A stretch of 64,000 bases of DNA from Leucaena leucocephala (lineage: Eukaryota > Streptophyta > Magnoliopsida > Fabales > Fabaceae): contig CM073557.1 in NCBI GenBank assembly GCA_037074615.1, positions 10,432,501 through 10,496,500 on the forward strand. The letters are read 5' to 3'. Below are positions 36,231 to 49,600 of the stretch, one piece after another. The position numbers and the translations under genes are program-made. Each line of letters starts with the position of its first letter. Position 1 is the stretch's first letter. Under the pieces are notes generated by a model. That model saw only the letters and a list, made by a program, of their open reading frames with translations. It searched no databases and had not been told where the DNA came from.

Positions 36231-39200
36231 TGAAACATCCTACTTTTACCACCTCAGAGTACGTATTCGGAAGCATATTTGATTAGCGGAAGCATTACAT
36301 TAGCCCAAAAATTAAAAATTTAAAACTTATTTATCGGGTACTATTCACTTGGTGATTTCAAGATTTATAGTCCAACATTAAAAATTCATAATTAATTGTA
36401 GAAATATCGTATGGAGGTTATCCAAATTTCTAATTGAATCTCTTTCATATCTCTTTAAGGAAAACATATAAATCTAGATGTTTACCATGCCAATTGATAC
36501 AGTTAAATAATTACTTTTTACTATTCATGTGGCAAATTCTGGAAATTATGTCTCTTAACTTTGGAAATTCATTTCTCTTGATATACACATACAAATGAAG
36601 TATATTACCTATGTATTTACAGATATGGATGTTTACTACTTGATCATAAAATCTCATGGATTAATTTATTCATTTGCTAGGTCAAACTAAAGCCACAACA
36701 AAACAGCTTTAGGACCTACATTTTTACCATTTCAGTTTATTTTCTTTCACTTTTATTAATTGTTTCAGCATGCATAAACCATCTCTTTTGCCTTTCATGC
36801 ATTCATATACATCATGTACATATGCCATAATTATTTTATACAATTTTATCACATAAATAGATACCTTATACTGCATTTACATACATGGAAAATGCATAGC
36901 ATATGTTAGAATCTTAAATACTTCACTTTCCTTCTTCCATGGTTTAGCTCTTCTCCATGCATACATTTTCCTTCATGCTTGACCTAAATTGGTTGTTTAT
37001 GGGAGTGTGAGATTCTAGGAAATCTCAGTAGCAAACATTACCACTTAAATATGCAAGATGGATGCTAATGCATGATATGTAATTTTATTAAACTTTACTT
37101 AATTAGTGACATGCCATGATGCTATCTACCTTTGCATAAAAGTGCATGGCAATGGGAAGTATCTTATTCATAACATATTCAACATCATTTATCATGTCAA
37201 CACATCATTCAATAATCATATACATGTCAATACATAAGCATACCACATCAAGCATATAAAGAGGTAAGTCCACTACCTCGCACTTAAGCTTTTCTCTTGA
37301 TCTTTTGCACTTGCTCCCTAGCTTTTGAACCATGATGTCTTTCGGTCAATCACTTCCCAACATCTTCTTGGATGTTTTAAGGTCCTAAACGCATTCATAT
37401 TCATCACATAATTCATTAGGACCAAGAACTTCAACAATGTTCAAGACTATCCTTGATAAATTATTAACTTTTTACTAACATAACTTTTTCTAGTCTTCAC
37501 TAACCAACTTGGCCTTTTAACCAATTGATGTCTTGACTTTACCCCACACAATTTCATCTTTTGAATCTATTTATGAGGTTAGAATCATGAAATTCCAGCT
37601 CCTATATACTGTTCTATACAGAATTACATAACACCCTCTTTTCTTTCAAAAATCCTCATTTTGATTTTAATGCTTCCCATACTTATTTCTCTACTATATC
37701 CCACACAACCTTTTATTTTAAAACCATTGGAAGTATCAAAATCATGAAATTTCAATCACTGTTCATGCGAGTGATTAGTAATATAGAAGAATTTCAAAAA
37801 CTAAAATCTTATAATTTCAATATTTCCAAGGTTCAAAACCTATCCAATCATACACAAATCATCATATAAATTCAATTGAAGCATTAGATCATTAAAATTC
37901 TATTTCTTTCCCTCATTAACAGTGCAAACTGAACTGGTTCAACCATGGCAAAGTCAAGAATATCAACTTGATTCAACAATCAATCATTTATCTAGCTTGT
38001 TTAAGCTTCAATCACCTATCTCTAACTTCTTTTTCCTTTCATCTAAGATTTTTAGACAGCAAAACACCTTATAGAGAACTCAACTTTCCTCCATGAAAAC
38101 TCTAAGTTTAAGCTCCCAAATCAAAGAAAAATAAGTTAGGATAGATTGCTTACCTTTAATCTCTAGCTTGCTTGAACTTTGGTACCTTGAATCTTCTTTG
38201 CCTTGTCTTGAGTTTTCATTTTGTAAGAGTTTCCCCAAGGGTTCATGCTCCACGGTTTTGAATCAGATTTGAGGAGGTATTTATAGAAAAAGCTCATGGA
38301 AAATCAATGACCAAGATTAGTTTGTGCACTATTTGATCTAATGGCTCACATTTAATCTTGGATTTAACTTTTTCAAAAAGAGAATTATGACATCATCCAT
38401 GACATCATCAAGGGACAACTCAGAGCTAGGTGGCAAAATTCCAATGGGGGAAAGCCTCTAGAAAAATTCTAGTCCAATCTGGTACTAGCCAAGTCTGATT
38501 CCCTAAAAACCAGACTGTTTTACAAATCTAAATTTTCTGAGATTTCATAATATGCTTTCTGACCTTAAATCTAGTATATGGATTCTTCCTACCATTGAAA
38601 TTCTTGTACTGGGTCAGTACTTAATTATAGATCCCTTGGCAAATGACGAAAATGCCCTTAGTTCACTTCTTGTACTATATTAACTCTAAGGGCATGATTG
38701 TCATTTCATACCTCTTTATACTGCATCAGGATATGTATTGGCTCTAACTAATCATATTTATACTAGCTTGGATATTTTTGGCCTATCTAGAATGACCAAA
38801 ATGCCCTCCATCAATTAATGGTACCATCTGGCTACATAGGGGCATTTTTGTAATTTCACACTTTTCCTGGGTTACTCTGGACTCTGGTCCACTTAACTGT
38901 CTCACCACCTTATTGGGCCTCTTGAGATGCTATTTAGGCCTTAGTATTGATCTATTATCTTTATGGCACAAATCCCAAGGAATCTCTCTCGACCGTATTT
39001 ATCGGGTATTTTATTTCACTATAAAATCCCGCAAGAATTCTACAGGATTCCTTTTCTGACTTTGGCAATTTTGTAAATTCTTATATTAAATATAGGAATT
39101 TAATATAAAGTTTCATCTAATTATGAGGTCTGAAAAATACTGTAATAATTCTTCCTGACTTCAGGAATTCATATCAATTAATCGAGACCTCAAATTAAAA

Positions 39201-39682
39201 TTCTGTGTTATGTTAAACTGATCAGAATAATTTTGTCTATCTACTGGTAAAATTTGAGACTAATCTGATTCTGGACATTTTTAGCCCTTTTCCGGTTCAA
39301 CTTTCTCATAATTACATTTAGACCCCTAAACTTTTGGTTAATTGCATTTAGGTCCCTATACTTTTGATAATTACACCTTTTGACCCAATTTTTGTTTCTA
39401 CTTTCACTTTTGACCTTCAACCTTTTCTAATTTTCATTTAGGTCCTTGAACTTTTGAAAATTACACTTTAGGCCTTCAACTTTTCATAATTACACTTAAT
39501 GGCCCAAAGTTTATTTCTACTTTCATTTTTCACTATAGAACTTTTAAACTTTTTATTTTAGTCCCTCTCTTCCTTCAAGATTCATTTTACCTTTATTATT
39601 CCTTCTAATCATTGTCACAATCCTTTCCAAAATTTTTTCCTCTATCAGCATTATACGGATAGGGAAAAGTTAGGATATGACA
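36231..39682 (-). repeat. 3' LTR of element F (reversed)
   Basis: Plus strand runs tgaaacatcc to ggatatgaca, reverse of the family ends, and is followed by a reversed PPT (tttctaccccttaaaa, 39683-39698). It is the inverted counterpart of 60517-63814 over its whole length. TATAAATA (minus) is at 38278-38285 and a stem-loop at 37009-37026. At 3452 bp it is the longest LTR here. Confidence 0.85.
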
Positions 39683-39698
39683 TTTCTACCCCTTAAAA

Positions 39699-42238
39699 TA
39701 AATTTCGTCTTGGAAATTTACTCAGTACCTTAGTCAACAATCTAGGATAGATATTCTTTTCTCACTTTATGACTAAGGATTTAGGGTATATATCTCTTAT
39801 CTTCTATCTTGACATCTTAGCAGAGTACCTTTCATGTTCGCAGATCTTCATATCTTTACTGTTATTACTTTTCTTCTGTTATGAATGAACTCAATCAGAG
39901 TTGAACGGTACCTCATTATGTTACTTGCTTATTTGCTTTGCATCTATTTGCATATGGACTTCTCACCACACTGGACTTGTGAGTAATGTCTATTTCTTTC
40001 ATATAAAACTCCCTTGAATACTACTATATTCTGGAGCTTCTGTGAACTACTCTTCATACTTCTTAGCGCAATCACTTACTACTTTATCTGAGTATCTAGC
40101 GAAATTCTCTGAATATTCGCAAAACTTCATCTCTCATTTTCATACCTTCGTACTTCTTTTCTTCTTATCACCTTTAATAACTCATCATAATACAGAGAGA
40201 GTACTTATGTCATTATTCTTCTTTCTTTACTTTACTGCTAGATAGGAGCACATACTCTAACATGCATAATGCCTGGCCAACATACTGCAGGACTACATAC
40301 CTACCTATGAATGCAAAGCTCTAATATCGGAGCTCAATCATTCTTTTCTTTAATATGCATAGCTCTAACACTCAGAGCTTACACAACTCTAACATTCGGA
40401 GCTTTCACTGCTCTAATATTTGGAGCTTTAGCATATTTTACAAACATCACATAATGCCTGGCATGTCATGCAAGGATTGACAGCTCTCACTTGCTACTTT
40501 ATCTGTAACATTACATATAATCATCTTATCCCTTTCAAAAAGGGAGGCACTCTATCTGTTTACAAAGCTAGCTATAAAGCCACTTCATATGGTACTTCTT
40601 GATACATATTTCTCATAACGTATCCCATTATGTACTTTTCAAGCTATACCATGGCATATCTGACCAAATCTGGCTATATCATGGTCTATCTTGTCTTGTC
40701 ATAACGTATTCTGAGATACCATAAGTTAAATATTCCCTTTAACTTATAACTTTGCTAGCTTTAAAGAAATCTCTTCTAAACATTTTCTTTCAAGTACATT
40801 TCATTTGGACTTGACATAAGGGTTGTAACCTCTTACTGTTTATAACCCTTTCTAACTCTTTCTATTATTTTACACAACTCTGTGCATATATGTAAAACGT
40901 CTGTGGCATTTACATCCTTTTTATCACTTCCCAGGGGGTCACCCATCATTGGGCTACTCTTGCCTGAGCATGCTTAACTAAAAGTGCATATAAAAATATG
41001 AAGCACTGGTGCTAACATGCTTTAACCCTAGTACTTTATTATATTAGACCCTTCTCATACTGTCTCTCTTGGGCCTATTTGGCCTTTAATCTCTTTATCC
41101 TCATCTGGATGATCTATTTATCTCTTATTCTTACTATGTGTAATCTCATCTTACGGATCTTTTTATCCTCATTTGACCCCTTCTCATATCTTATTAAATA
41201 TTCTCATATTCTCATAAATCCTTGGTACCCAGGATTAATAACTTTAACTTTGATCATTTAATTCCTATTATGTGTACGAAGATTCTGAGTTCAATCCCTA
41301 CTAGTAATAAGGCTATCTGAAATTAACATCATGGGTACTCTCTCTATTATGAGTTAACCAACTTGTGAAGCTTATATACCTTAACATTTTCCTTGGTATT
41401 CGTCCTTCCAAAAAAATATTGTACTTATGGCTCATTACTTCCTTTCTCTAGGCTAGGTCTACTACGACCCTCAGGATCTACTGCGATCAACCGTAAGCCT
41501 CTTCAAGATCTAACTGCGACCCTAAAATGTTATTCACTGTGATCCATGATAGGATCTAACTGCAAACCTTTGGAATCTACTATGATTCTTTTATACTATA
41601 TTCTCATCTCTGGAAGACCTAAACCAACGAACAAAGTTACAAGGTTAGTCACTTCCACATAGTTGTTAACTCAATAGATAATTCCCCAAAAATGATCACA
41701 GAAGCCAATATTATTATCCATTGGGACTTTAATTATTTCTTCTATCACTCAAGAATTTCTCATATCATTCCCTTATTTCATAACTTAACTACATCCATTA
41801 CAACATAGAGCTACATAGGCCCTACCATGCACATATCTATCATAATCTGTTCATTCCCTTGGCTCTATCTCAAGACCAATCGGACTATATTGCAAGAGCA
41901 ATCTAGCATTATTGCAAAAATGTTAACTTCTATTGCATAGACGCTGCTCCCTCTCAGAGCTACATCATTTTTTATAATTACGTCTCATTTCATTTCATGT
42001 TCATGGTACATCATTCATGTATCTTATCCTTACTGAAGGGATATGTCCTGAGTACTATGATTATTTGTCTATAGATTCACTATTAACCTTTGTCTCTAAT
42101 CTCCTCTATGGCTTTTTCATTACCCAAGTTGAATTATCTAATTACAAGTCATATGATATGGGAGCAATAACTTTTTTTTCATCATATATGCTCTATCCTT
42201 ACTAAAATACTAAAGGGGTATCCATTATCATAACATAC
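39699..42238 (-). repeat. Interior of element F, first part, non-coding
   Basis: Aligns inverted with 48390-50632 (element B) and with the interior of element 1. It contains a cluster of gctctaa...gagct motifs and the reversed gatctaactgcgacc repeats. Its open frames are short and not conserved in the homologous copies. Confidence 0.7.
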
Positions 42239-44104
42239 TGTAAGGAATTGGAAGACAAGCAGCGGAAATTAACTTAAAAATTTTTCCATTCCTTGCTAGG
42301 ATCTACCGTATATGTTTAAGTCAAGTGGGAAGAAGCATTACCCTCAGTGTTCCTCAGCGACTTCCACAGCTTCTGGTCACGACATTCACAGCTTCTCTCC
42401 GCAGCTCATGCTCCCTTTCCGATCGCAAGAAGTCAACGACTCAGGTCGACTTCCTCTACTGGTATCCACACGAAGAGTGTTCCAACCACGAACGACATGC
42501 TAGCGTCTCCTGCCCCTCCAGGGCTTTCTCAAGAATTCATCCTCTCCGTCTCTATTTTGACAGTTTCTTATCTGCAAACCTTTTGCAAATTCCCCTTCGG
42601 CCTTTCTGTGTTCTATATGTTTTAAAACGTAGCTCCTAAAATCAGATATATAGGATGCTATGCATTTTCCTCTACCGAATTGAATTTTGGAGTTAATCTT
42701 ATATTAATTTTGAAATTAATACAATATCATATATTGTATAATTTGATAAGAAACTAATTAAATAAATAATTTTTATATTAAATCCGTCCCATAGATTTAA
42801 TTGATCTATTTATTTAACTTAAAATAAAGATAAGACTAAATTATATTTGATTTATTCTCATAAATCAAATTTGAGATATCATATCAATTTGAATTTCAAA
42901 TTCAAACGTGATAGAGATTTAATTTATCCTTATAAATTAAATCTTATAAATATCTCTTATATGAGATATCCTATCAATTTGAATTTCAAATTCAAATGTG
43001 ATAGAGATTTAATTTATCCTTATAAATTAAATCTTATAAATATCTCTTATATGAGATATCCTATCAATTTGAATTTCAAATTCAAACGTGATAGAGATTT
43101 AATTTATCCTTATAAATTAAATCTCATATATCTCTTATATATAATGTATATATATATGAATTTATATATATACGAATATAAATATAAATAAATATATACA
43201 TCCACCCTGGATCATTTATTGAATCTGGACATGTCTTAGATTCAATGAATCTGGACATCATAACTCATGTTGGGCTATTTTGTGTGTGACCCTGTGGGCC
43301 CATATGAAGTTGGCAGTGGGCCATTTGCTATACTGGACCACAAGTCGCAAGCAGTCTCTAGCAAGACATAATGACTACCCAAATCATATAAGGATCGTTA
43401 AACGATATAACCTTTTATACAACCATATCATGTCCCTTCTGTCACGGGATATTTTGGTCATGGATGAGGCATGGATAATGTCATCCTCCTATTCTTGACC
43501 GTTACTTTCTCAATCCCTGAGTAGTCTGACTATAGAAATGGAACTACCTTTCTATTACAGTATGGCCATACATTTCTCAGACTCACTCATCGAGGGGGCC
43601 AGTAATATCTCTCTACGAATGTGAGGAACAAATTCCATCTTGACTATTCACATTCCTCCGCATGAAAAACCACTAAGCCTGAACATAGTCTTTATGATCA
43701 CTCGGTCAAAAGTGACTTTTGACTAGGTCATAGCTGAGCGTTTGTCATGTAGAAATCCATGATGATCTCAGGTCAAGATGCATAGTGACATGGTTTGTAT
43801 ATGAGAGAAGCTTATGACGTAACCCATGCAGCTCTCTCATAGCGGGTCGGTCCAACACCATGTACTCTTACATGTGCCTATGACTTTAATTTATATCTCT
43901 ATATATCTTCAAAGTCATACTGGTCTTATTTCATCTCTACTCCCGCATAGATGACCGACCAGGGACATTTATGATCAGATCATGAATTATCCAAGGATGG
44001 TCATCACAGTAAACATGCAAATAATATGATAACACAATTAATAAATTCATAAATCAATAATTTTCATAAGACAATGATTGGCCTCTAGGGCACAATTTCC
44101 AACA
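42239..44104 (-). mobile_element. Solo LTR of the element 2 family
   Basis: A single LTR with an exact 5-bp target duplication catac (42234-42238 and 44105-44109). Minus-strand ends are TGTTGGAAATTGTGCCC and CAATTCCTTACA. It has three minisatellite units (42873-43140). The empty site is visible inverted near 48330-48380 in B. A single LTR with target duplication is the usual product of recombination between the two LTRs of a full element. The frame 42847-43191 reads through the minisatellite and is not a gene. Confidence 0.93.
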
Positions 44105-44109
44105 CATAC

Positions 44110-45263
44110 TCCAACATGCATAACATGCAAGGAGATGCAATCATTTAAGTATTCTTAAACATTCGTGTCATCATATGACAATTGCAAGGAGGTGCAACTT
44201 CTCATCATAACTCATGGCAACATAAGCCATATCATCATTACAAAATTTACTCAGCCATCCTCTATATGCATACTGCAATTAAATTATCTATCACATTATC
44301 TAATCAGATCCTGAAGTACCTATTTATCTAACTTAAGCTGCCATGTTACCTTCTTACTAGGGTATAAACTTAACCCTTCATTACTCTTTCTTACATAGGG
44401 AATAGGGGAGTCACTTTATCTTTTTAACCTTGGCTACCTTTCTCTCTCTAAATATCATAAACTTCTTTTCTTATTTTACATACATCTACCGTTCTGTTGA
44501 ACTTCTACAACTACCTGAAAAAAACTCTTTCTTTGCAATAATGGAATTCAATCATTAAGCTAACTTCTCAGTCATTCAATTCTCACTATTCATGTGGATG
44601 AACTTAGCTAAGTATTCATCAAAGGATTTCTCTTTCTCTGCTTTAACCCTTAGCCTTACGCTCATCATTCTCTAACTGAGAGGAATACTTCTTGTAAACT
44701 CTTCGAGAAAAACTTTTTAGGTGAGCATAGAAATCTCCATCTTATATAGAGTAACTTTTATATCTCTCTACTATCTCTAAACTCTTTTTGTCTGTTAGTC
44801 TCAGTCAACTCTAGACTAGATTATGGCTCTTTTCTAGTCTATCTCTGGATCCTGACTAACTTAAGTTATATGGATCTCATTCATCACCTAGTACTATTAC
44901 TTTTGTTCTCTAGGGTGCTCTACCCTAGGTGTGCTAAGTATTGTCTCTTCGTGATGGGATCCCAATATTTTGGAAACATGAACTTTCTATCTATTAGCCA
45001 TCACATCTTTAACCTTAATCCACACGCTAGGTTCATTTCTAGGCAAGTCTTAATCTGACTTTAATTCTTTGTAATGTAGATCTACTCTTGATAGTCACAT
45101 AGAGGATCTATTTCTGAACATCTTTTTAAAGTGATATTCTGTATCTCAGTACCTCATACTATTTGGCTTGCCTACACACTGTGCCAAACCTTTAACTGAT
45201 AAAGTTCAGTGAGGTCATCAGGTCTCTGAGCAATCTAGTTATGACCTAAGTGCTGGCTAGTCG
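44110..45263 (-). repeat. Interior of element F, second part, non-coding
   Basis: Continues the reversed interior after the solo LTR, with the family segment ttctta...agggtataaactt near 44350. No coding motif. It ends with tgact (45264-45268), the target duplication of element B. Confidence 0.7.
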
Positions 45264-45268
45264 TGACT

Positions 45269-45396
45269 TATAACATCCTTAATTTCATACGTCTTAGGGA
45301 CCATTCAGTAGCATTTAGAACCACTTACAAGACCTTAGAAGTGGTTCTAAATGCTACTGAATGGTCCTTAAGACGTATGAAAGTAAGGATATTATA
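45269..45396. repeat. 128-bp palindrome formed of inverted U5 ends (5' LTR remnant of B)
   Basis: The left arm (from tataacatcc) is the reverse complement of the right arm (ending ggatattata) over about 58 bp with three or four mismatches. Both arms match the last 60-67 bp of the LTR ending at 53814 (around tggttctaaatgctactgaa). The junction lies near 45335. Confidence 0.85.
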
Positions 45397-45399
45397 TTT

Positions 45400-45412
45400 T
45401 GGTATCAGAGCA
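45400..45412 (+). other. Primer binding site of element B
   Basis: TGGTATCAGAGCA three bases after the palindrome. A second PBS-like copy, tagtatcagagca, lies at about 45605-45617 and has the flanking sequence seen after the PBS of element E (gcaaaggatt). Confidence 0.85.
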
Positions 45413-45600
45413 AGTTATGAGATGGCTAAGATTCTTCACCATGATCGGGGGTTCTCACTACGTGAGAGTGGGACGAAACGTTGGCTCTTATCCCGACATG
45501 GCCAACCGGCTTCGCTATTGGGAGGTTGCATTGCAATCGAGAGGCTGGTGCGTAAAACTTGCGTCTGAGGTACCTTATATAGTCCAAAGAAAGACTCTGC
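45413..45600 (+). other. GC-richer cassette between two PBS-like copies
   Basis: The central part (about 45440-45575) is visibly richer in G+C than its surroundings and is found nowhere else in the window. It contains a hairpin (ctcactacgtgag). It looks like an inserted leader segment. Open frames at 45263-45568 and 45399-45665 cross the palindrome and PBS and are not regarded as genes. Confidence 0.5.
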
Positions 45601-45775
45601 ATTTTAGTATCAGAGCAAAGGATTATGGCTTAGGAAATGCTCTGAATATATTATTTATGGACTAATATGAGATTATTCCCAGACCCTAATCTTAAACAGT
45701 GGATATTTTGTTAAGTTAGGGTATGTTATAGGATGATTAATGTTGCTTAATTAAGCAAATATTGCAGGAGTAGGT

Positions 45776-46693
45776 ATGGGATTTCATAAAGTTAATTCAG
45801 AGGCTTCAGTTAATAAGGGATACCCCTATTCTATAGTGATATATGAAGATGATATGCATCCATACTTGGATCCTTTAGACAATAAAGAAAATTCAGAGGA
45901 AAGTTTAAGGGATCAGTCAAGAAAGTCTTCAGTGGAATGTCCCATAGATATTTTTATGGACTCAAACCTGTAGTCTGGAGGTCACATAAAGATACAGCCT
46001 GAAGCCCAGTATACCCCAGATAATTCTGAGTCTAGTGACTCTACACAGTATAAGTTTGTTGGAGTGCCATCTAACCCTGATGTACATTATATTCCTCTAA
46101 TGAGAGGACAGATTACGGCTGAAGAAGCTGAGTACTGGTACTGGATTATGGGTAGACCAAATATTATTCCTCCTCCACCAGAGTTTGAGGATAGAGTTAC
46201 TATGAGTAATATACCACAATCCCCTAATTCAGATATCTAGTCAGAGTTTATGACAGAACCTGTTCATTCCCAAAGTCCAGGAATATGTGGCTTTATAGAG
46301 AAGGATCAGTGTGATGTTCCTAGCCCTAGTCAACCCCAATTTTCTTTGTTAAAGATAGATAATGCTGAACACATCAGTCTCAAGAAAGCTGTGGAGAGTA
46401 AACTACTCAGTCTAGTTCAAGGAATGGACAGAAGTAGAGATCAAGTGCAGTCAATTTACTTACAGTTCCTCAATGTCGTATCAGGGATGATAAATAGATA
46501 TGCAGTAGAGGGCATTAACCTAAATCAAGTTTATACTCTAGAGGACTGGCATGAGATGATAGTAAGCCAAGTACTACCATATACCCCTACATGGCATATA
46601 GAGCTAAGTGGGTATCTGGCAAATGATCCGCCAACTGATATTCAGGGGTGGCATATCCGTGTACAAAAGTATGTGCAGTCTATGATCCCTTAG
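45776..46693 (+). pseudogene. 306-codon frame of unknown function in element B (two in-frame TAG stops)
   Basis: The ATG at 45776 and the frame ending with TAG at 46691-46693 are in one phase throughout, broken only by TAG at 45971-45973 and 46238-46240, each explainable as CAG to TAG. The N-terminal third is acidic (YEDDMHPYLDPLDNKENSEE). The middle is Pro/acid-rich (MGRPNIIPPPPEFED). The C-terminal 120 residues look folded, with regular hydrophobic residues and Trp (YTLEDWHEMIVSQVL, TWHIELSGYLANDPP, IQGWHIRVQKYV). No zinc knuckle, protease or polymerase motif is seen. Its position, about 160 bp after the second PBS copy, is where gag normally starts, so a diverged gag-like protein is one possibility. 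I do not recognise the family. Confidence 0.6.
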
Positions 46694-49600
46694 AAAGAAA
46701 TGTAGAAGTCGATGAGGGGAATGTAAATAGGTAAAGTGAAAAGAAAAGTAATTACTCATGTGTATGATGTTATGATATACCCCAAATATGTAATTGATAT
46801 GTATGTAATATGTGTACAAATGTTATGGTAATCTGGAATATGGATGTTGGTTGAACATGTATGTGAATATGTTCCCTATTTAAGTGTGAATATGATGTAT
46901 GTATATAAATGCGCTTTAATTAATTTAGAGTCATCCAAAGACAAGAGTTTTTATGAGCTGCTAGGCCGCGACAAAAAATGATCTATGGTCGCGATGGAAG
47001 AATACATAGATGTTAAGCTATGACAAGTAACTCGAGATGGTCACGACTAAAAGTTACAGAGAATATGAGACTACTAACAAGTACTTAGGTGGTGACTAAA
47101 ATGCACAGAGACCTGATGAAAAGAATAAGATGCTGACCTCACTAAAGTTTATCAGTTAAAGGCTTAGCAGAGAGTGCGAGCAAGTTAGACAGTACGATAC
47201 ACTAAGATACATAAGATCAGTTAAAGAAGAGGCTTAAAAGTAGATCCTCCGTATGATCATAAGGAGTTGATCTATGTTACGAAAGACTTGCCTAGAAAGG
47301 AGCCTAACGTGTGACTTAAAGATAAAGACGTGATGGCTAATAGATAGAAAGTTAATGTTCCCAACGCAAAGGGATTACATCACGAAGAGATAGTAACCTA
47401 ACGCTCTGCCCTAGAGAACAGAAATAGTAATGCTAGATGATGAATGAGATCCAAGTGACCTGAATTAGTCAGGATCCAGAGGCAGACCAGAAAAGAATCA
47501 TAATCTAGTCCAGAGTAGACTGAGACTGATGGGTAGAAAGAGTTAAAAGAATTAAGAGATACAGAAATTACTCCATATGAGATGGAGAGTGATCCGCTAA
47601 CTTGAAAAGTTTTTCTCAAAATGTTTAAAAGAAGCATTCCTCTCAATTAGAGAGAGGTGAGCATGAAGTTAAGGGTTAGAGCAGAGGAAAGAGAACCCTT
47701 TTGATGGATACTTAATCAAGTTCAATCATATGAACCTTGAGGCTTAATAAGAGTTACTTTCTTTCTTGTAAGTAATCCAGGAGGATAAGGGAAAACTTAA
47801 AAGTTCGAATGGCATAAAGATATGAGTTAAACCTTTCCTCAGTTAGCTGAAAGGAAATAGCTGACTCAGTTATGGATTACCACTAGATCTCGATGAGGCC
47901 AAGGACACATAAATCCTTCAGGCTAGAGACATAGATATCTTACAGGTGATAAGAGATGATATGATAGAATGAATATGACCTAGAAAGGTAGCCACAGATT
48001 CAAAGATGAAGTGACTCCCCTATTCCTTATGTAAGTAAGAGTAAAGAAGGGTTGAGTCTATACCCTAGTGAGAGGGTGATGTGGCAGCCTAAATGAAATA
48101 AGTAAATGACTCAAGTACCTGAATAAATGATTAGGACCTAGTGATTAAGGTAATGAAGGAACAGAATACTTTAAAGTCTACTTGGTTAATTATTTAATTG
48201 CAATGTGAGTATAAGGGATGATTGAGCATATGTATGTGATAGTGGTATGGCTTATGTTGCCGTAAGATATGATGAGAAGTTGCATCTCCTTGTAGTTGTC
48301 GATGACACGTATGTTAGAGACTGCTTAAATGATTGAATCTCCTTGCATATTATGCATGTTGAGTATGTTATGATGGATAAATACTCCCCTTTACATTACA
48401 TGCAGGGTAGAGTAGATATGATGAGAAAGTTATATTGCTCCCATGCCCTATGACATGCAATTAAATAATTCAACTTGGTAAGGATGAAGCAACATTAAAA
48501 GGCTAAACGAGATAGTTAGCTAGTTAAGTCCCAAAGAGTAGAAAGAGAAATTATGATCAAACAATGATAGTCAATGAGATTAAAGATGAGAATTAATAGT
48601 GAATCTGCAGACAAATGATTATGATACTCAGGATATATCCCTTCAGTAGGGGTAAGATGTATGAATAGATGATGATGGACATGTGCATGATGGAGCTTGT
48701 GTAGCTCTCTGGAGTAATGGATAAAGTAAAGTTATAAAGATGAGAATGGTATATGAAGTTCCTGAGTGGTAGAGGGAATGAGTCAAGTCCTCATAGATAA
48801 TATTGGCTTCTGTGATCATTTTTGGGGAATTATCTGTGGAGTTAACAACGATGTGGAAGTGACCAACCTTGTAACTTTGTTCATTAGTTTAGGTCTTCCA
48901 AAGATGAGAATACAGTACAACATAATTGCAGTAAATTCCGGAGGATTGCAGTTAGATCTTGGTATGGCTCACAGGGTCACAGTTAGATCCTGAAAGGCTT
49001 ACGGTTGATCACAGTAGATCCCGAGGCTCACAGTAGACCAAGCCTAGAGCAAGAAAGTAATGAGCCATAAGTATATTATTTCTTTGGAAGGACGAATACC
49101 AAGGAAAAGTTAAGGTATAGAAGCTTCACAAGTTGATTAACTCGTAATAGAGAGAGTACCCATGATGCTAGTTTCAGATAGCCTTATACTATTAGGGACT
49201 GAACTCAGAATCTTCTTACACGTAACAGGAACTCAATGGTGAAAGTTAAAGTTGTTAATCCTGAGTTCCAGGGATTTATGAGAATATTTTATAAGATATG
49301 AGAAAGGGTCAAATGAGAATAAAGAGATCCTTACGATGAGAGTACAAAGACTAAAAATAAAGGTAAGTAGATGCTCCAGATGAGGACAAAGAGATTAGAA
49401 GGCCAAATAGATCCAAGAGAGATAGTATAAGATGGGTCTAAGATGGTAAAGTAGCAGGGTCAGAGCCAGTGAGCACCAGTGCTTTAGATTTTTATCTGCA
49501 CATTTCAGTTAAACGTGCTTAGGCAAGGGTAGTCCAATGATGGGTGACCCCCTGGGAAGTGATAAAAAAAGTGTGAATGCCACAAGAAATTGGCATATAT

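Noticed and set aside
42847..43191. Open frame encoding a repeated peptide (RDLIYPYKLNLI-type), also at 59104-59358
   Set aside because: It is a read-through of the 91-bp LTR minisatellite (about 90 bp in this copy, a multiple of three). Not a gene.
45400..45412. tRNA gene at PBS-like sequences
   Set aside because: Only the 13-base complement to the tRNA 3' end is present, with no cloverleaf around it.
45263..45665. Two overlapping frames of 101 and 88 codons
   Set aside because: They cross the U5 palindrome, the PBS and the GC-rich cassette, all non-coding signals; no recognisable domain.
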